NCBI GenBank assembly: GCA_964588385.1
Contig: CAZPPG010000006.1
Coordinates: forward strand, 32,688 to 96,687
Direction: 5' to 3'
Source of the DNA: JAHBWV01 sp964588385
GTDB taxonomy: Bacteria; Planctomycetota; Phycisphaerae; Phycisphaerales; UBA1924
Length of the DNA: 64,000 bases
The notes beneath the pieces are model-generated. The model made no database searches. It was not told the origin of the DNA and was given only the letters and a program-made list of their open reading frames with translations. Positions within the stretch are counted from its first letter, which is position 1; the number at the start of each line of letters is the position of its first letter. This document shows, in pieces, positions 52,136 through 60,420 of this stretch. A program made the position numbers and the translations under genes.

Positions 52136-52693
52136 TCAGGCGTCTCCAACTCGCTCCATGAACGCCTGATACCTCCCGGACCTCGCGCCCTCCGGGCCAT
52201 AGCGTTCGATCGCTTCCAGCGCTGCGATGGCCAGATCAAACACGGAAGCGTCGCTCGGCTCAAGTCGTAGACGCAAGAAATCAACGAACGGAAGAGCCGC
52301 GTGCGCCGCCTGAGACGAGCCCTCTCGCAACTCTGCACACCCTCTTACCAGCATGTGGAGAAGCGACGCGACGCCGTCAGAACCCAGATTGTGGATGAGC
52401 GTCAAGCAGTGTGGTTCCGAGCAGAACGCGCCGAGCCACCACGCGCCGAAGATCTCGTTCATCGGCCGTTGCTCGGTCATGTCGTGCCGCTGCATCAGAG
52501 CGCACTCGTACAAGTTCCCTCTACCCGCGTATTGATGCGACCCGGTGTTGAGATAGCGTCGGAACTCGTCGGCGATCTCATCGCCGTCGAAGTCATAGTC
52601 CGCACTCGCGATACGACGAATCTGCGCCTGAGTCAGGTGATCTCGCAGGAACACACGCAGATGGTCAGAGGTTGCGGGTCTGTGCGACGGCAT
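52136..52693 (-). CDS. hypothetical protein, mostly helical
   Basis: A 185-residue protein not recognised. It has HLTQAQIRRIASADYDFDGDEIADEFRRYL near the start, where DYDFDGDEIADE is acidic and calcium-loop-like, then an aromatic segment FGAWWLGAFCSEPHC, and helices ending EAIERYGPEGARSGRYQAFM. No signal peptide or membrane segment. The coding direction is supported by third-position GC preference and the plausible composition; an ATG at 52693 lacks a clear ribosome-binding site. Size and acidic character are compatible with an immunity-type or small regulatory protein, but no toxin partner is present. Confidence 0.55.
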   Translation of the reverse strand: MPSHRPATSDHLRVFLRDHLTQAQIRRIASADYDFDGDEIADEFRRYLNTGSHQYAGRGNLYECALMQRHDMTEQRPMNEIFGAWWLGAFCSEPHCLTLIHNLGSDGVASLLHMLVRGCAELREGSSQAAHAALPFVDFLRLRLEPSDASVFDLAIAALEAIERYGPEGARSGRYQAFMERVGDA

Positions 52694-52764
52694 GGCAAGT
52701 AGCCTCGCAATGGCCGCGTCCTTCAGCTCTCACGGGCTGGACCGTCGCTGGGTCGGGCCGAGAA

Positions 52765-52839
52765 TCGGGGTAGGCGGATTCGAACCGCCGACCTTCTGAC
52801 CCCCAGTCAGACGCGCTAACCAAGCTGCGCTATACCCCG
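52765..52839 (-). tRNA. tRNA-Pro (anticodon GGG)
   Basis: The minus strand folds as a full cloverleaf of 75 bases including the discriminator A. The acceptor stem CGGGGTA/TACCCCG is perfect over seven pairs. The anticodon stem TCTGA/TCAGA encloses loop CTGGGGG with anticodon GGG, and the T-arm has GGTTCGAATCC. The 3' CCA is not encoded. It reads codons CCC and CCT. Confidence 0.95.
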
Positions 52840-52949
52840 GACAAACAAGCACTTACGGTCGCCGCTCGGGTTGGTGCCGCTGGGGGCGGCTCGGGAGGCG
52901 ACAGGGCATAAGGATAGCCCAAAGGTCGCTCGTCTTCCAAGCATTCACA

Positions 52950-54452
52950 TCACGCAGTCGCGGAACCTCGCGACGGTGGCTCGCCGAGCGCGTCGACCAG
53001 CGGTCCGATATGGCGTTCGTAGTTCTTCCACCTCGCCACGGCCGAGGTGTACATCGGCTTCCGGACCTGGTCGATGCTCCGCGTCATCGCAACCTTCTGT
53101 TGCTTCTCGTGACGGAGCATGCGATCGTCCCACTCCAGCCCGGCGAACGCGGCCATCGCCCGCGCGTGCGCCGGCGGGTCCGCCACGTGCTCCTCATACA
53201 CAACCCGCATCCGCGCCAGGTCCAGCACGCTCGCCCAGTGCTCATCCAGGCGGCACACATCCCGATAGAACCGCCCAAGCCACTCCGGCTTCTCGCAGTA
53301 CGGCGCGAGCGCCCCCCGCAACTGGAACATGCACGAGAGGCACGTGTCCACCGGATCCCGCTCGCAACGGATCACGCGTGCCCCGGGGCACGCGCGCGCA
53401 ATCAGACCGAGATAGAGCACGTTCATCGGCAGCTTGTCGATCACGCGTGTCGCATCCATCGACGCCTGCGAGAGAGCCCTCGCGTGCGCAGCGGATCCCA
53501 TGGCAAGCAGCTCCGCAGTCACCGCCGCCGGTTCGCCCAGAAGCGGCACGCCCCCGACGCGACCGCTCGGCCACCCGCGCCCCGCCGCCTGCTGAAAGAC
53601 GCTCAGCTCTCCCGCGCTGGCCACCTTGGGGTGCGAGGCCAGCACCTGCTGCACCAGCGTCGTTCCTGAACGCCACATCCCGAGCACAAACACCGCTCTC
53701 GGGGCCGCGGTCGACGCGACGGGCATGGCCGCCACGCGCTCAAGCGTCCACGCGGCAATCACGCCGTCGATCGATGCCGCCACGCGATCCGGGTCATACC
53801 CAGCGGTCTCGGGGTTCTTCCTCGCCTCCATCAAGTCGGCCCAGGCGCGGTCGTACTCACCGATTCCATCCAGGATGTCCGCGCGTGCAAACAGCATCGT
53901 CCGGCGCACAGGCATCGGCAGGCCCGGCTCCACCAGGGTTCTCGTCAACAGATCGACACCCTCAGCCCCGCGGCCGACGCGCCACAGCGAGTTCGCAAGC
54001 CGGTGGATCACCGTGTGCGGCGCGGCCTTACCGACCAGCGGCGTGAGCGTCTGGATCGCCACGTCGTGGCGCCCGGCGATCGCGTGCGCAACGCCCCGAA
54101 GGGTCTGAACTTCCACACGCCCGGGAGCCAACTGCTCCAGCCGATCGATCCCGGCCAGAGCCTCATCCGGATGCCCCTGATGGGTCAACGCATACACCCA
54201 TTCGTAAAGCAGCCCCGGATTGCGATCCATCTGTTCCCGCAGCGGCGTCAGCAGTTCCCTCGCCTCCCCGTGCATGCGCAGATAGTTCATGGCCGCCGCG
54301 CCGATCTGCGTCGCACCGGGATGCCCTTTCCGCAGGCGAAGGGCCTGAACCGCGAGGTGGCAGGCTTGTGGCGCATCCCCCGCCTGAAGCCGAGCCGCTG
54401 CCATAGCGACCAGGCGGTCCGCGTCGCCGGGCACGTGAGAGGGCGTGTTCAT
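52950..54452 (-). CDS. TPR-containing sulfotransferase family protein
   Basis: A 500-residue protein. The N-terminal half (about 10-215) consists of TPR-like helix pairs (RLQAGDAPQACHLAVQALRL, YALTHQGHPDEALAGIDRLEQ, AGRHDVAIQTLTPLV). The C-terminal half is a sulfotransferase-like domain using PAPS: AVFVLGMWRSGTTLVQQVL (about 253-271) is the 5'-phosphosulfate loop and ARVIRCERDPVDTCLSCMF the 3'-phosphate-binding region. DKLPMNVLYLGLI contains the family NxxxxG segment. The ATG at 54452 is preferred; TACCTT lies eight bases upstream with no Shine-Dalgarno site. It is divergent from pyrC. The acceptor is unknown (a peptide, sugar or lipid). Confidence 0.85.
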   Translation of the reverse strand: MNTPSHVPGDADRLVAMAAARLQAGDAPQACHLAVQALRLRKGHPGATQIGAAAMNYLRMHGEARELLTPLREQMDRNPGLLYEWVYALTHQGHPDEALAGIDRLEQLAPGRVEVQTLRGVAHAIAGRHDVAIQTLTPLVGKAAPHTVIHRLANSLWRVGRGAEGVDLLTRTLVEPGLPMPVRRTMLFARADILDGIGEYDRAWADLMEARKNPETAGYDPDRVAASIDGVIAAWTLERVAAMPVASTAAPRAVFVLGMWRSGTTLVQQVLASHPKVASAGELSVFQQAAGRGWPSGRVGGVPLLGEPAAVTAELLAMGSAAHARALSQASMDATRVIDKLPMNVLYLGLIARACPGARVIRCERDPVDTCLSCMFQLRGALAPYCEKPEWLGRFYRDVCRLDEHWASVLDLARMRVVYEEHVADPPAHARAMAAFAGLEWDDRMLRHEKQQKVAMTRSIDQVRKPMYTSAVARWKNYERHIGPLVDALGEPPSRGSATA

Positions 54453-54460
54453 TGCAGACC

Positions 54461-54466
54461 AAGGTA
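54461..54466 (-). promoter_or_regulatory. TACCTT -10 element, leaderless arrangement (sulfotransferase)
   Basis: Minus-strand TACCTT eight bases before the ATG at 54452; no ribosome-binding site. Confidence 0.45.
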
Positions 54467-54512
54467 GCCGGGAGCGCCGACAGACGCCACGACTCCCTCC
54501 CTCCCTTCCGCA

Positions 54513-54518
54513 TACGCT
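54513..54518 (+). promoter_or_regulatory. TACGCT -10 element, leaderless arrangement (pyrC)
   Basis: TACGCT seven bases before the ATG at 54526; divergent partner of the element at 54461 within a 73-base intergenic region. Confidence 0.45.
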
Positions 54519-54525
54519 GGGGAAC

Positions 54526-55833
54526 ATGGCACGACTGCTCATCACCGGCGGACGCGTGATCGACCCCGCATCGGGACTGGATCAGGTTCTCGATGTCGCG
54601 ATCGAGGATGATCGCATCGTGGAGATCGGCAAGGGATTGGCAAAGTCGCCCGCCGATCGGACCATCGATGCGAAGGGAAAGCTTGTGGTCCCCGGGCTCA
54701 TCGATCCACACGTCCATCTGCGCGAGCCGGGCGCTGAGCACAAAGAAACAATCGAGTCCGGCACACTGGCCGCGGCAGTCGGCGGGTTCGCCACCGTCTG
54801 CTGCATGCCGAACACGACGCCCGCGCTCGACACGCCCGAGATGGTCACCTTCGTGGATGGTCGTTCACGCTCAACCGCACACTGCCGCGTGTACACCGTG
54901 GCCGCCGGCACCAAGGGCCGTCGGGGTGAAGAGCCCTCTGAGATCTCGCTGCTCGCCCGCGCGGGCGCTGTGGGCATCAGCGACGATGGCGATGCCATCG
55001 CGTCCGCCGGCGTCATGTCGAAAGTCCTCACCATGACGCGTCAGGCCGGGCTCGCCTTCATGCAGCATTGTCAGGATCCAACCCTGACCATGGGGGCCTC
55101 AATGCACGCAGGGGAGGTTTCGGTGCGACTGGGTCTGGCGGGCTGGCCGCGCGTCGCCGAGGAACTCATCATCGAGCGCGACGTGCGCCTCAACATGGCG
55201 ATCGGGTGCCGCTACCACGTGCAGCACCTCTCCGCCGCGGGCAGCGTCGAGATCGTGCGTCGGGCCCGAGCCGCGGGCCAGCCGGTCACCGCTGAGGCGT
55301 CTCCTCACCACCTGCTGCTGACCCACGAGGCGGTCGGCGGCGCGGACGGATTCGCCTACGACACCAACGCGAAGATGAACCCTCCGCTCCGCGAACAGTC
55401 CGACATCCAGGCGATCAAGGCGGGGATCGCGGACGGCACGATCACAATCCTCGCGACCGATCACGCGCCGCACAGCGTCGAAGAGAAGGCCCGCCCGTTC
55501 GAGGAAGCCCCCTTCGGCATCATCGGCCTTGAGACCGCGCTGGCGCTTTACGCCGAGGCGCTCATCAAGCCGGGCGTCATCGACTGGCCGCGGATGATCG
55601 CCATGATGACCATCGAGCCGGCCCGCCTGTGCGGCCTCGATCGCGCCGGGCTGGGCATGCTCGCCGCCGGCGGTCCCGCCGACATCACCGTGATCGACCC
55701 GGATCAGGAATGGACGATCCGTCTGGAGGAACTCGCCGGCAAGAGCCGGAACACGCCGTTCCTCGGACGCCGCGTCCGAGGAAGGGCGGTTCTGACATTG
55801 GTCGGTGGGCAGATCCGCCACGAACGCCGGTGA
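54526..55833 (+). CDS. pyrC: dihydroorotase
   Basis: Zinc amidohydrolase of pyrimidine synthesis, cyclising carbamoyl-aspartate to dihydroorotate. The 435 residues show the metal-binding VVPGLIDPHVHLREPG (HxH near residue 60), GGFATVCCMPNTTPALD, the EASPHHLLLTHE His region and the catalytic ILATDHAPH (near 315), the layout of type I (long) dihydroorotases. The ATG at 54526 fits the family start MARLLITGGRVID; no Shine-Dalgarno site is visible. No other pyrimidine gene is adjacent; gap follows after 126 bases. Confidence 0.92.
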   Translation: MARLLITGGRVIDPASGLDQVLDVAIEDDRIVEIGKGLAKSPADRTIDAKGKLVVPGLIDPHVHLREPGAEHKETIESGTLAAAVGGFATVCCMPNTTPALDTPEMVTFVDGRSRSTAHCRVYTVAAGTKGRRGEEPSEISLLARAGAVGISDDGDAIASAGVMSKVLTMTRQAGLAFMQHCQDPTLTMGASMHAGEVSVRLGLAGWPRVAEELIIERDVRLNMAIGCRYHVQHLSAAGSVEIVRRARAAGQPVTAEASPHHLLLTHEAVGGADGFAYDTNAKMNPPLREQSDIQAIKAGIADGTITILATDHAPHSVEEKARPFEEAPFGIIGLETALALYAEALIKPGVIDWPRMIAMMTIEPARLCGLDRAGLGMLAAGGPADITVIDPDQEWTIRLEELAGKSRNTPFLGRRVRGRAVLTLVGGQIRHERR

Positions 55834-55959
55834 ACGCCGCGCAGCGTTGGAATCGCGCTCTTTCATTGAAATCAGACCCATGCGCCCCCTAGCGTTGCGC
55901 TCGGTCCCGCACTCGCATCCCGGCGGCACACCCGTCGGCCTCACAACCGGGGAGTTCCC

Positions 55960-57000
55960 ATGGCAATCCGCATCGGCATCAACGGCTTCGGTCGCATCGG
56001 ACGGCTCGTCTACCGGCTCGCCTCGGAGTTTCCCGAGATCGAGATTGTCGGCGTCAACGATCTGGTGCCCGCGGACAACCTCGCGTACCTCCTGAAGTAC
56101 GACACCATGCACCGTCGCTTCACAATCGGCGGCAAGCCCGTCGAAGTCAGCGCGACGGAGAACTCCTTCACGGTGAACGGACGCGTCACCAGGACCTTCG
56201 CCGAGAAGGATCCATCCAAGCTCCCCTGGAAGGACATGGGCGTTCACTATGTCCTCGAGTCCACCGGCCTCTTCACCGATCTCGAGAAGGCCTCGGCCCA
56301 CGTCACGGCGGGCGCCAAACGCGTCGTGATCTCAGCCCCGACCAAGAGCGAGCCGGCCCAGGTGCCGACGCTGGTGCTCGGCGTCAATCAGGAGTCCTAC
56401 GACCCCGCCAAGCACACCGTCGTTAGCAACGCCTCCTGCACAACCAACTGCCTGGCGCCCATCGCCAAGGTCATCAATGACGCGTTCGGCCTTGAAGAAG
56501 GCCTGATGACCACCATCCACGCTGTCACCGCGACCCAGCCGACCCAGGACGGCCCCTCCAAGAAGGACTGGCGCGGCGGACGCAACGGCTACCAGAACAT
56601 CATCCCGGCCTCCACCGGCGCGGCGAAGGCCGTCACGCTCGCGATCCCCGCCCTGAAGGGCAAGCTCACCGGCATGTCCTTCCGCGTGCCCACGGCGGAC
56701 GTTTCCGCGGTCGATCTGACCTTCAAGACCGCGAAGGACACGTCCTTGGCTGATATCAATGCCGCCATGAAGGCCGCCTCTGCCGGCTCCATGAAGGGCG
56801 TGCTCGCGTACACCGACGAAGAGGTCGTCTCCAGCGATTTCATCGGCGACCGTCACTCCTCCATCTTCGATGCCAAGGCGGGAATTGAGCTCAACAAACG
56901 GTTCTTCAAGGTCGTCTCCTGGTACGACAATGAGGCCGGGTACTCCGCCCGCTGCGTTGACCTGATCCGCCTGATGGCTTCCAAGGACGGCGTGAAGTAA
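55960..57000 (+). CDS. gap: glyceraldehyde-3-phosphate dehydrogenase
   Basis: Glycolytic/gluconeogenic enzyme oxidising glyceraldehyde-3-phosphate with NAD. The 346 residues begin IRIGINGFGRIGRLVYR (nucleotide-binding loop), with the catalytic C160 in SNASCTTNCLAP and the later TATQPTQDGPSKKDWRGGR and SWYDNEAGYSARCVDL segments. Length and motifs are typical. GGGGAG precedes the ATG. The next gene has its own -10 ten bases after the gap stop, so gap is probably transcribed alone. Confidence 0.97.
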   Translation: MAIRIGINGFGRIGRLVYRLASEFPEIEIVGVNDLVPADNLAYLLKYDTMHRRFTIGGKPVEVSATENSFTVNGRVTRTFAEKDPSKLPWKDMGVHYVLESTGLFTDLEKASAHVTAGAKRVVISAPTKSEPAQVPTLVLGVNQESYDPAKHTVVSNASCTTNCLAPIAKVINDAFGLEEGLMTTIHAVTATQPTQDGPSKKDWRGGRNGYQNIIPASTGAAKAVTLAIPALKGKLTGMSFRVPTADVSAVDLTFKTAKDTSLADINAAMKAASAGSMKGVLAYTDEEVVSSDFIGDRHSSIFDAKAGIELNKRFFKVVSWYDNEAGYSARCVDLIRLMASKDGVK

Positions 57001-57010
57001 GCTCTCGAAG

Positions 57011-57016
57011 TACAAT
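57011..57016 (+). promoter_or_regulatory. TACAAT -10 element, leaderless arrangement (GNAT gene)
   Basis: TACAAT, one base from the consensus, six bases before the GTG at 57023. No ribosome-binding site. The predicted transcription start coincides with the start codon. Confidence 0.55.
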
Positions 57017-57022
57017 CGGGGC

Positions 57023-57610
57023 GTGAGCACCGCAGCGCCGCCAGCCCATTTCATCGACGATGGCAGGACGCTCCAGACGGAGCGTCTTGTCTTGCGCCCG
57101 TGGCGAGAGTCAGACCTCGACGCCCATGTTCGATTGAACGATGATCCTGAGATCGAGCGGAACACGAGCTCGGTCACCCTTCCCTACACGCGCGAGAAGG
57201 GGCTTGAGGCGCTCGCGAAGTTCTCCCGCATGGCCTCGGACGGCTCCGGGCTCACCCGCGCGTGGTGCCTCTCCGGCAGCGACGAGCCGGTCGGAGGCGT
57301 GGGTCTCATCCTGCATGCCAAGGACAACAACGCCGAACTTGGTTACTCCACCCGCCGCGACCACCGCAAGGGCGGCTACACCACCGAGGCCTGCGCCGCG
57401 ATGCTGGAGTGGGCCTTCGGCGATCTTGGTCTCCACCGCGTGTTCGCCCGTCACTTTACTTGGAATCCCGCAAGCGAACGCGTGATGGACAGGCTCGGTA
57501 TGATCCAAGAAGGCGTCCAGCGCGAGCACGGCCGGAAGGGTGATACGTACGTCGACCTGTGCTGCCACGCGATCCTCGCCCGCGAGTGGAAGGGACTCAA
57601 GCGCACATGA
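57023..57610 (+). CDS. GNAT-family N-acetyltransferase (RimJ/RimL-like)
   Basis: A 195-residue acetyl-CoA-dependent acetyltransferase. It shows the RimJ/L-type start LQTERLVLRPWRESDLDAHV, the AELGYSTRRDHRKGGYTTEA segment with the acetyl-CoA-binding R-x-x-R/K-G-G/Y pattern, and the end VFARHFTWNPASERVMDRLGM. The acceptor may be a ribosomal protein N-terminus or a small molecule. Start is GTG; a -10-like element precedes it directly. The stop overlaps the chromate transporter ATG by four bases (ATGA), so the two are translationally coupled. Confidence 0.9.
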   Translation: MSTAAPPAHFIDDGRTLQTERLVLRPWRESDLDAHVRLNDDPEIERNTSSVTLPYTREKGLEALAKFSRMASDGSGLTRAWCLSGSDEPVGGVGLILHAKDNNAELGYSTRRDHRKGGYTTEACAAMLEWAFGDLGLHRVFARHFTWNPASERVMDRLGMIQEGVQREHGRKGDTYVDLCCHAILAREWKGLKRT

Positions 57611-59055
57611 TCGAGCACCCCGCGGCCGAGGCCTCCGATCGAGCGCCCGCCGAGTGGCCCCGCCACGGCGTGTCGTTCCGTGAGGCGATTCGCACGTGGT
57701 TGTACATCGGCATGCTCTCCTTCGGCGGTCCCGCGGCTCAGATCGCCGTCATGCACCGTGTCGTCATCGACGAGAAACGCTGGATCGGCGAGCAACGTTT
57801 CCTTCACGCGCTCAACTTCTGCATGCTCCTTCCCGGGCCGGAAGCCATGCAACTCGCGACCTACATCGGCTGGCTCATGCATCGCACACGCGGCGCGCTC
57901 GCGGCGGGGCTTCTCTTCATCTTCCCGGGCGTAGTGTGCATGCTCGCGATCGGTGTCCTCTACGCCAACTCGAGCCGCTACGGACTCGTCGAGTGGCTGT
58001 TCTACGGCGTGAAGCCCGCCGTGGTCGCCATCGTGGTGCAGGCTGTGATCAGGATCGGAGGACGGGCCCTGCCCAGTCCCGCGATGGTCGCCGTGGCCGG
58101 CGCATCGTTTGCAGCCCTGTTCTTCTTCCGCGTGCCCTTCCCCGCAGTGGTGATCGGCGCAATCCTCACCGGCCTGATCGGCGCTGCGGTGTGGCCCGAG
58201 ACGTTTAAGCCCGTGTCGGGGCATAAGCGGATGGGAAAGGACGCCGACATCCAGCCGCTCCTGCCCGATGATGCCGTCCTGCCGGTCTCCCGATCTCCGC
58301 TGCGTGCGGTGCGCGTCGCGGTGGTGTGGCTCATCATCTGGTTTGCGCCGCTCGCTCTCGCTGCCGGACTGTTCGGCCCCAACAGCTCGATCGCAACGTC
58401 CGGACTGTTCTTTGGAAAGGCGGCCGTTGTCACGTTCGGCGGGGCCTACGCCGTGCTGGGGTACGTCGCGCAGTACGCCCCCGAGGTGGGATGGGTCACT
58501 CGGGGCGAGATGCTGGACGGGCTGGGCTTGGCGGAGACGACGCCGGGCCCGCTGATCCTCGTGCTCCAGTTTGTGGGACATCTCGGGTGCTTTCGCTATC
58601 CACCCATGGAAATGGACGGCGCAATGGTCCCGCTCACGCCATTCTGGTCGGGGTTGGTCGGCGCGACCCTCGCGACGTGGATGACGTTTGCGCCTTGCTT
58701 CATGTGGATCTTCCTGGGTGCGCCCTACATGGAGAGGCTGCGCCACAACCGCCGGCTCGGGGCGGCCCTCGCCTGCGTCACGGCGGCGGTCGTGGGCGTC
58801 GTGCTCGCCCTCGCCCTCTGGTTCGCCACCCACGTCTTCTTCCGCGCTTCGCCGGTGCCCGTTCGCCTCGGGCCGATGCGATTCGACGTCCCGGCGTGGG
58901 CCTCGTTCGACCCGTGGTCCGCGGGGCTCGCGATCCTCGCGGCATATCTGATCTTCAGGCTGCGGTGGGGGCTGTTCGCCGTGGTCGGCACGTGCGTGCT
59001 GGCGGGAGTCGCGGTGCGACTTGTGCTGATGATGCTCTACTGGAACCCCGACTGA
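57607..59055 (+). CDS. chrA: chromate transporter family protein (ChrA, two-domain)
   Basis: Integral membrane protein of 482 residues with about ten to twelve hydrophobic segments in two homologous halves. The first half has YIGMLSFGGPAAQIAVMHR and LLPGPEAMQLATYIGWL; the second has FGKAAVVTFGGAYAVLGYVAQ and LGLAETTPGPLILVLQFVG. These FGG and PGP repeats are the ChrA signature of the long form. It is thought to expel chromate by ion exchange, though many environmental ChrA proteins have no tested substrate. The ATG overlaps the GNAT stop. An antisense frame of similar length is not real. Confidence 0.93.
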   Translation: MIEHPAAEASDRAPAEWPRHGVSFREAIRTWLYIGMLSFGGPAAQIAVMHRVVIDEKRWIGEQRFLHALNFCMLLPGPEAMQLATYIGWLMHRTRGALAAGLLFIFPGVVCMLAIGVLYANSSRYGLVEWLFYGVKPAVVAIVVQAVIRIGGRALPSPAMVAVAGASFAALFFFRVPFPAVVIGAILTGLIGAAVWPETFKPVSGHKRMGKDADIQPLLPDDAVLPVSRSPLRAVRVAVVWLIIWFAPLALAAGLFGPNSSIATSGLFFGKAAVVTFGGAYAVLGYVAQYAPEVGWVTRGEMLDGLGLAETTPGPLILVLQFVGHLGCFRYPPMEMDGAMVPLTPFWSGLVGATLATWMTFAPCFMWIFLGAPYMERLRHNRRLGAALACVTAAVVGVVLALALWFATHVFFRASPVPVRLGPMRFDVPAWASFDPWSAGLAILAAYLIFRLRWGLFAVVGTCVLAGVAVRLVLMMLYWNPD

Positions 59056-59065
59056 CACCGCACCC

Positions 59066-59071
59066 TACCAT
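59066..59071 (+). promoter_or_regulatory. TACCAT -10 element (M20 peptidase gene)
   Basis: TACCAT nine bases before the ATG at 59081, no ribosome-binding site. Confidence 0.45.
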
Positions 59072-59080
59072 TCGCCCCCT

Positions 59081-60307
59081 ATGCCACTGACCCAACTCGA
59101 GCGTGAGATTTCCGCCGCGGTCAACGCCCGGCGCGACGCCCTCTTTACCGACCTGAAGCACCACGTGGAGACGCCCACGGGCGGCAACAACACCGCCGCC
59201 CTGGATGCATCGCGGGCGATTCTGCTCGACCGACTCACGCGCCTCGGCGCAACCACCACGATCGTTCCCGGTGATCCCAAACCCGATTGGCTGCTCGGCG
59301 CCTCCGGCGGCTCCATCCCCCCGACCGGGATCGCGTCGCGCATCTCTAGCGATCCATCCCTCACGCGGATCCTCCTCGCCGGACACCTCGACACCGTCCA
59401 CGATCCGGCCGGCCCATTCCAGAAGCTCACGGTCAACACAGACGGCAAGACCGCTGTCGGCCCAGGATGCGTGGACATGAAGGGCGGCATCGTCATCGCT
59501 GTCGCCGCGCTCGAAGTCCTGCACGAACTCAAGATCGACGCCAGTTGGTCGTTCCTGCTCAACTCCGATGAGGAAACCGGCAGTTACTACTCCGAACGGG
59601 CAATCCGCGACGCCGCACGAGCCCACCATCTCGCCCTCGCCCTCGAGCCCGCGCTCCCCGATGGTTCGCTGGTTGTCGAGCGTGCGGGCTCCGGTCAGTT
59701 CAAGGTTGAGACCTTCGGCAAGACCGCCCACGTCGGGCGCGACTTCACCGCCGGTGTCTCCGCCGTCACCGCTCTGGCCGAAACGCTCGTCGCGCTCGCG
59801 AAACTTCCCGAACCCTCACGGGGCATGATCGTGAACGTGGGCCCTCTCAAGGGCGGCGAAGTCACGAACGCGGTCCCCGATTACGCGCAGGCGTGGGGCA
59901 ACGTCCGCTTCCCCGATCCCTCGGGCTGCGAAGAACTGGCACGCAAAGTGGACGCGCTCCAGACGCCCGCCGACCGCCTCCCGCGCGTCGTCATCAAGCG
60001 TTCATTCAACCGCCCTGCCAAGCCGCTCACGCCGGGGGTGCAGTTCCTCGCGGACTCCGCCAGAAGCGTCGCGACAGATCTCGGCCAGTCCATGCCGTTC
60101 GGGAAAACGGCGGGTGTCTGCGACGGCAACATCCTCCAGGATGAGGGACTTCCCTGCATCGACACGCTGGGAGTCCGGGGAGGTGGGCTGCACACGCTCG
60201 ACGAGTGGATCGACCTGTCCAGCCTGGTTGAACGCTGCCAGCTCCTCGCAATCCTCATCGCCCGCCTTTCCCGTGCCGATCGGGCTCGCTTGGGCACCCT
60301 TCCCTGA
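59081..60307 (+). CDS. M20-family metallopeptidase, carboxypeptidase G2-like
   Basis: Cytosolic zinc aminoacylase/peptidase of 408 residues. Metal and catalytic residues appear in order: LLAGHLDTVHDP (His, then Asp), GPGCVDMKGG (bridging Asp), NSDEETGS (catalytic Glu, ligand Glu), ALEPALPDG (Glu) and GGGLHTLDEW (His). A dimerisation insert is in the middle (SGQFKVETFGKTAHVG). Such enzymes remove acyl or glutamyl groups from amino acids. It lies just upstream of the arginine succinyltransferase genes but with a 113-base gap, so a link to amino acid use is possible, not shown. Confidence 0.9.
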   Translation: MPLTQLEREISAAVNARRDALFTDLKHHVETPTGGNNTAALDASRAILLDRLTRLGATTTIVPGDPKPDWLLGASGGSIPPTGIASRISSDPSLTRILLAGHLDTVHDPAGPFQKLTVNTDGKTAVGPGCVDMKGGIVIAVAALEVLHELKIDASWSFLLNSDEETGSYYSERAIRDAARAHHLALALEPALPDGSLVVERAGSGQFKVETFGKTAHVGRDFTAGVSAVTALAETLVALAKLPEPSRGMIVNVGPLKGGEVTNAVPDYAQAWGNVRFPDPSGCEELARKVDALQTPADRLPRVVIKRSFNRPAKPLTPGVQFLADSARSVATDLGQSMPFGKTAGVCDGNILQDEGLPCIDTLGVRGGGLHTLDEWIDLSSLVERCQLLAILIARLSRADRARLGTLP

Positions 60308-60420
60308 CCGATCCAACAATGCGGCATTGCCGACACGTTTGCCCGCGCCCCACGACTTGAGGGTCCGAGAACACCCGACCCGCCCGCCAAAGATCGACCG
60401 ACGCCACGAGAGAGGACTCC

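Noticed and set aside
52871..54046. 391-codon plus-strand frame over the sulfotransferase
   Set aside because: Pro/Arg/Ser/Ala-rich shadow; the minus-strand frame has TPR and PAPS-binding motifs.
57451..59058. 535-codon antisense frame over the chromate transporter
   Set aside because: His/Asp/Arg/Glu-rich shadow translation; the plus-strand frame has clear ChrA motifs.
60317..60329. CAATGC-G-GCATTG palindrome ahead of astC as an operator
   Set aside because: Only 13 bases and no promoter could be placed next to it, so it is not reported as a feature.
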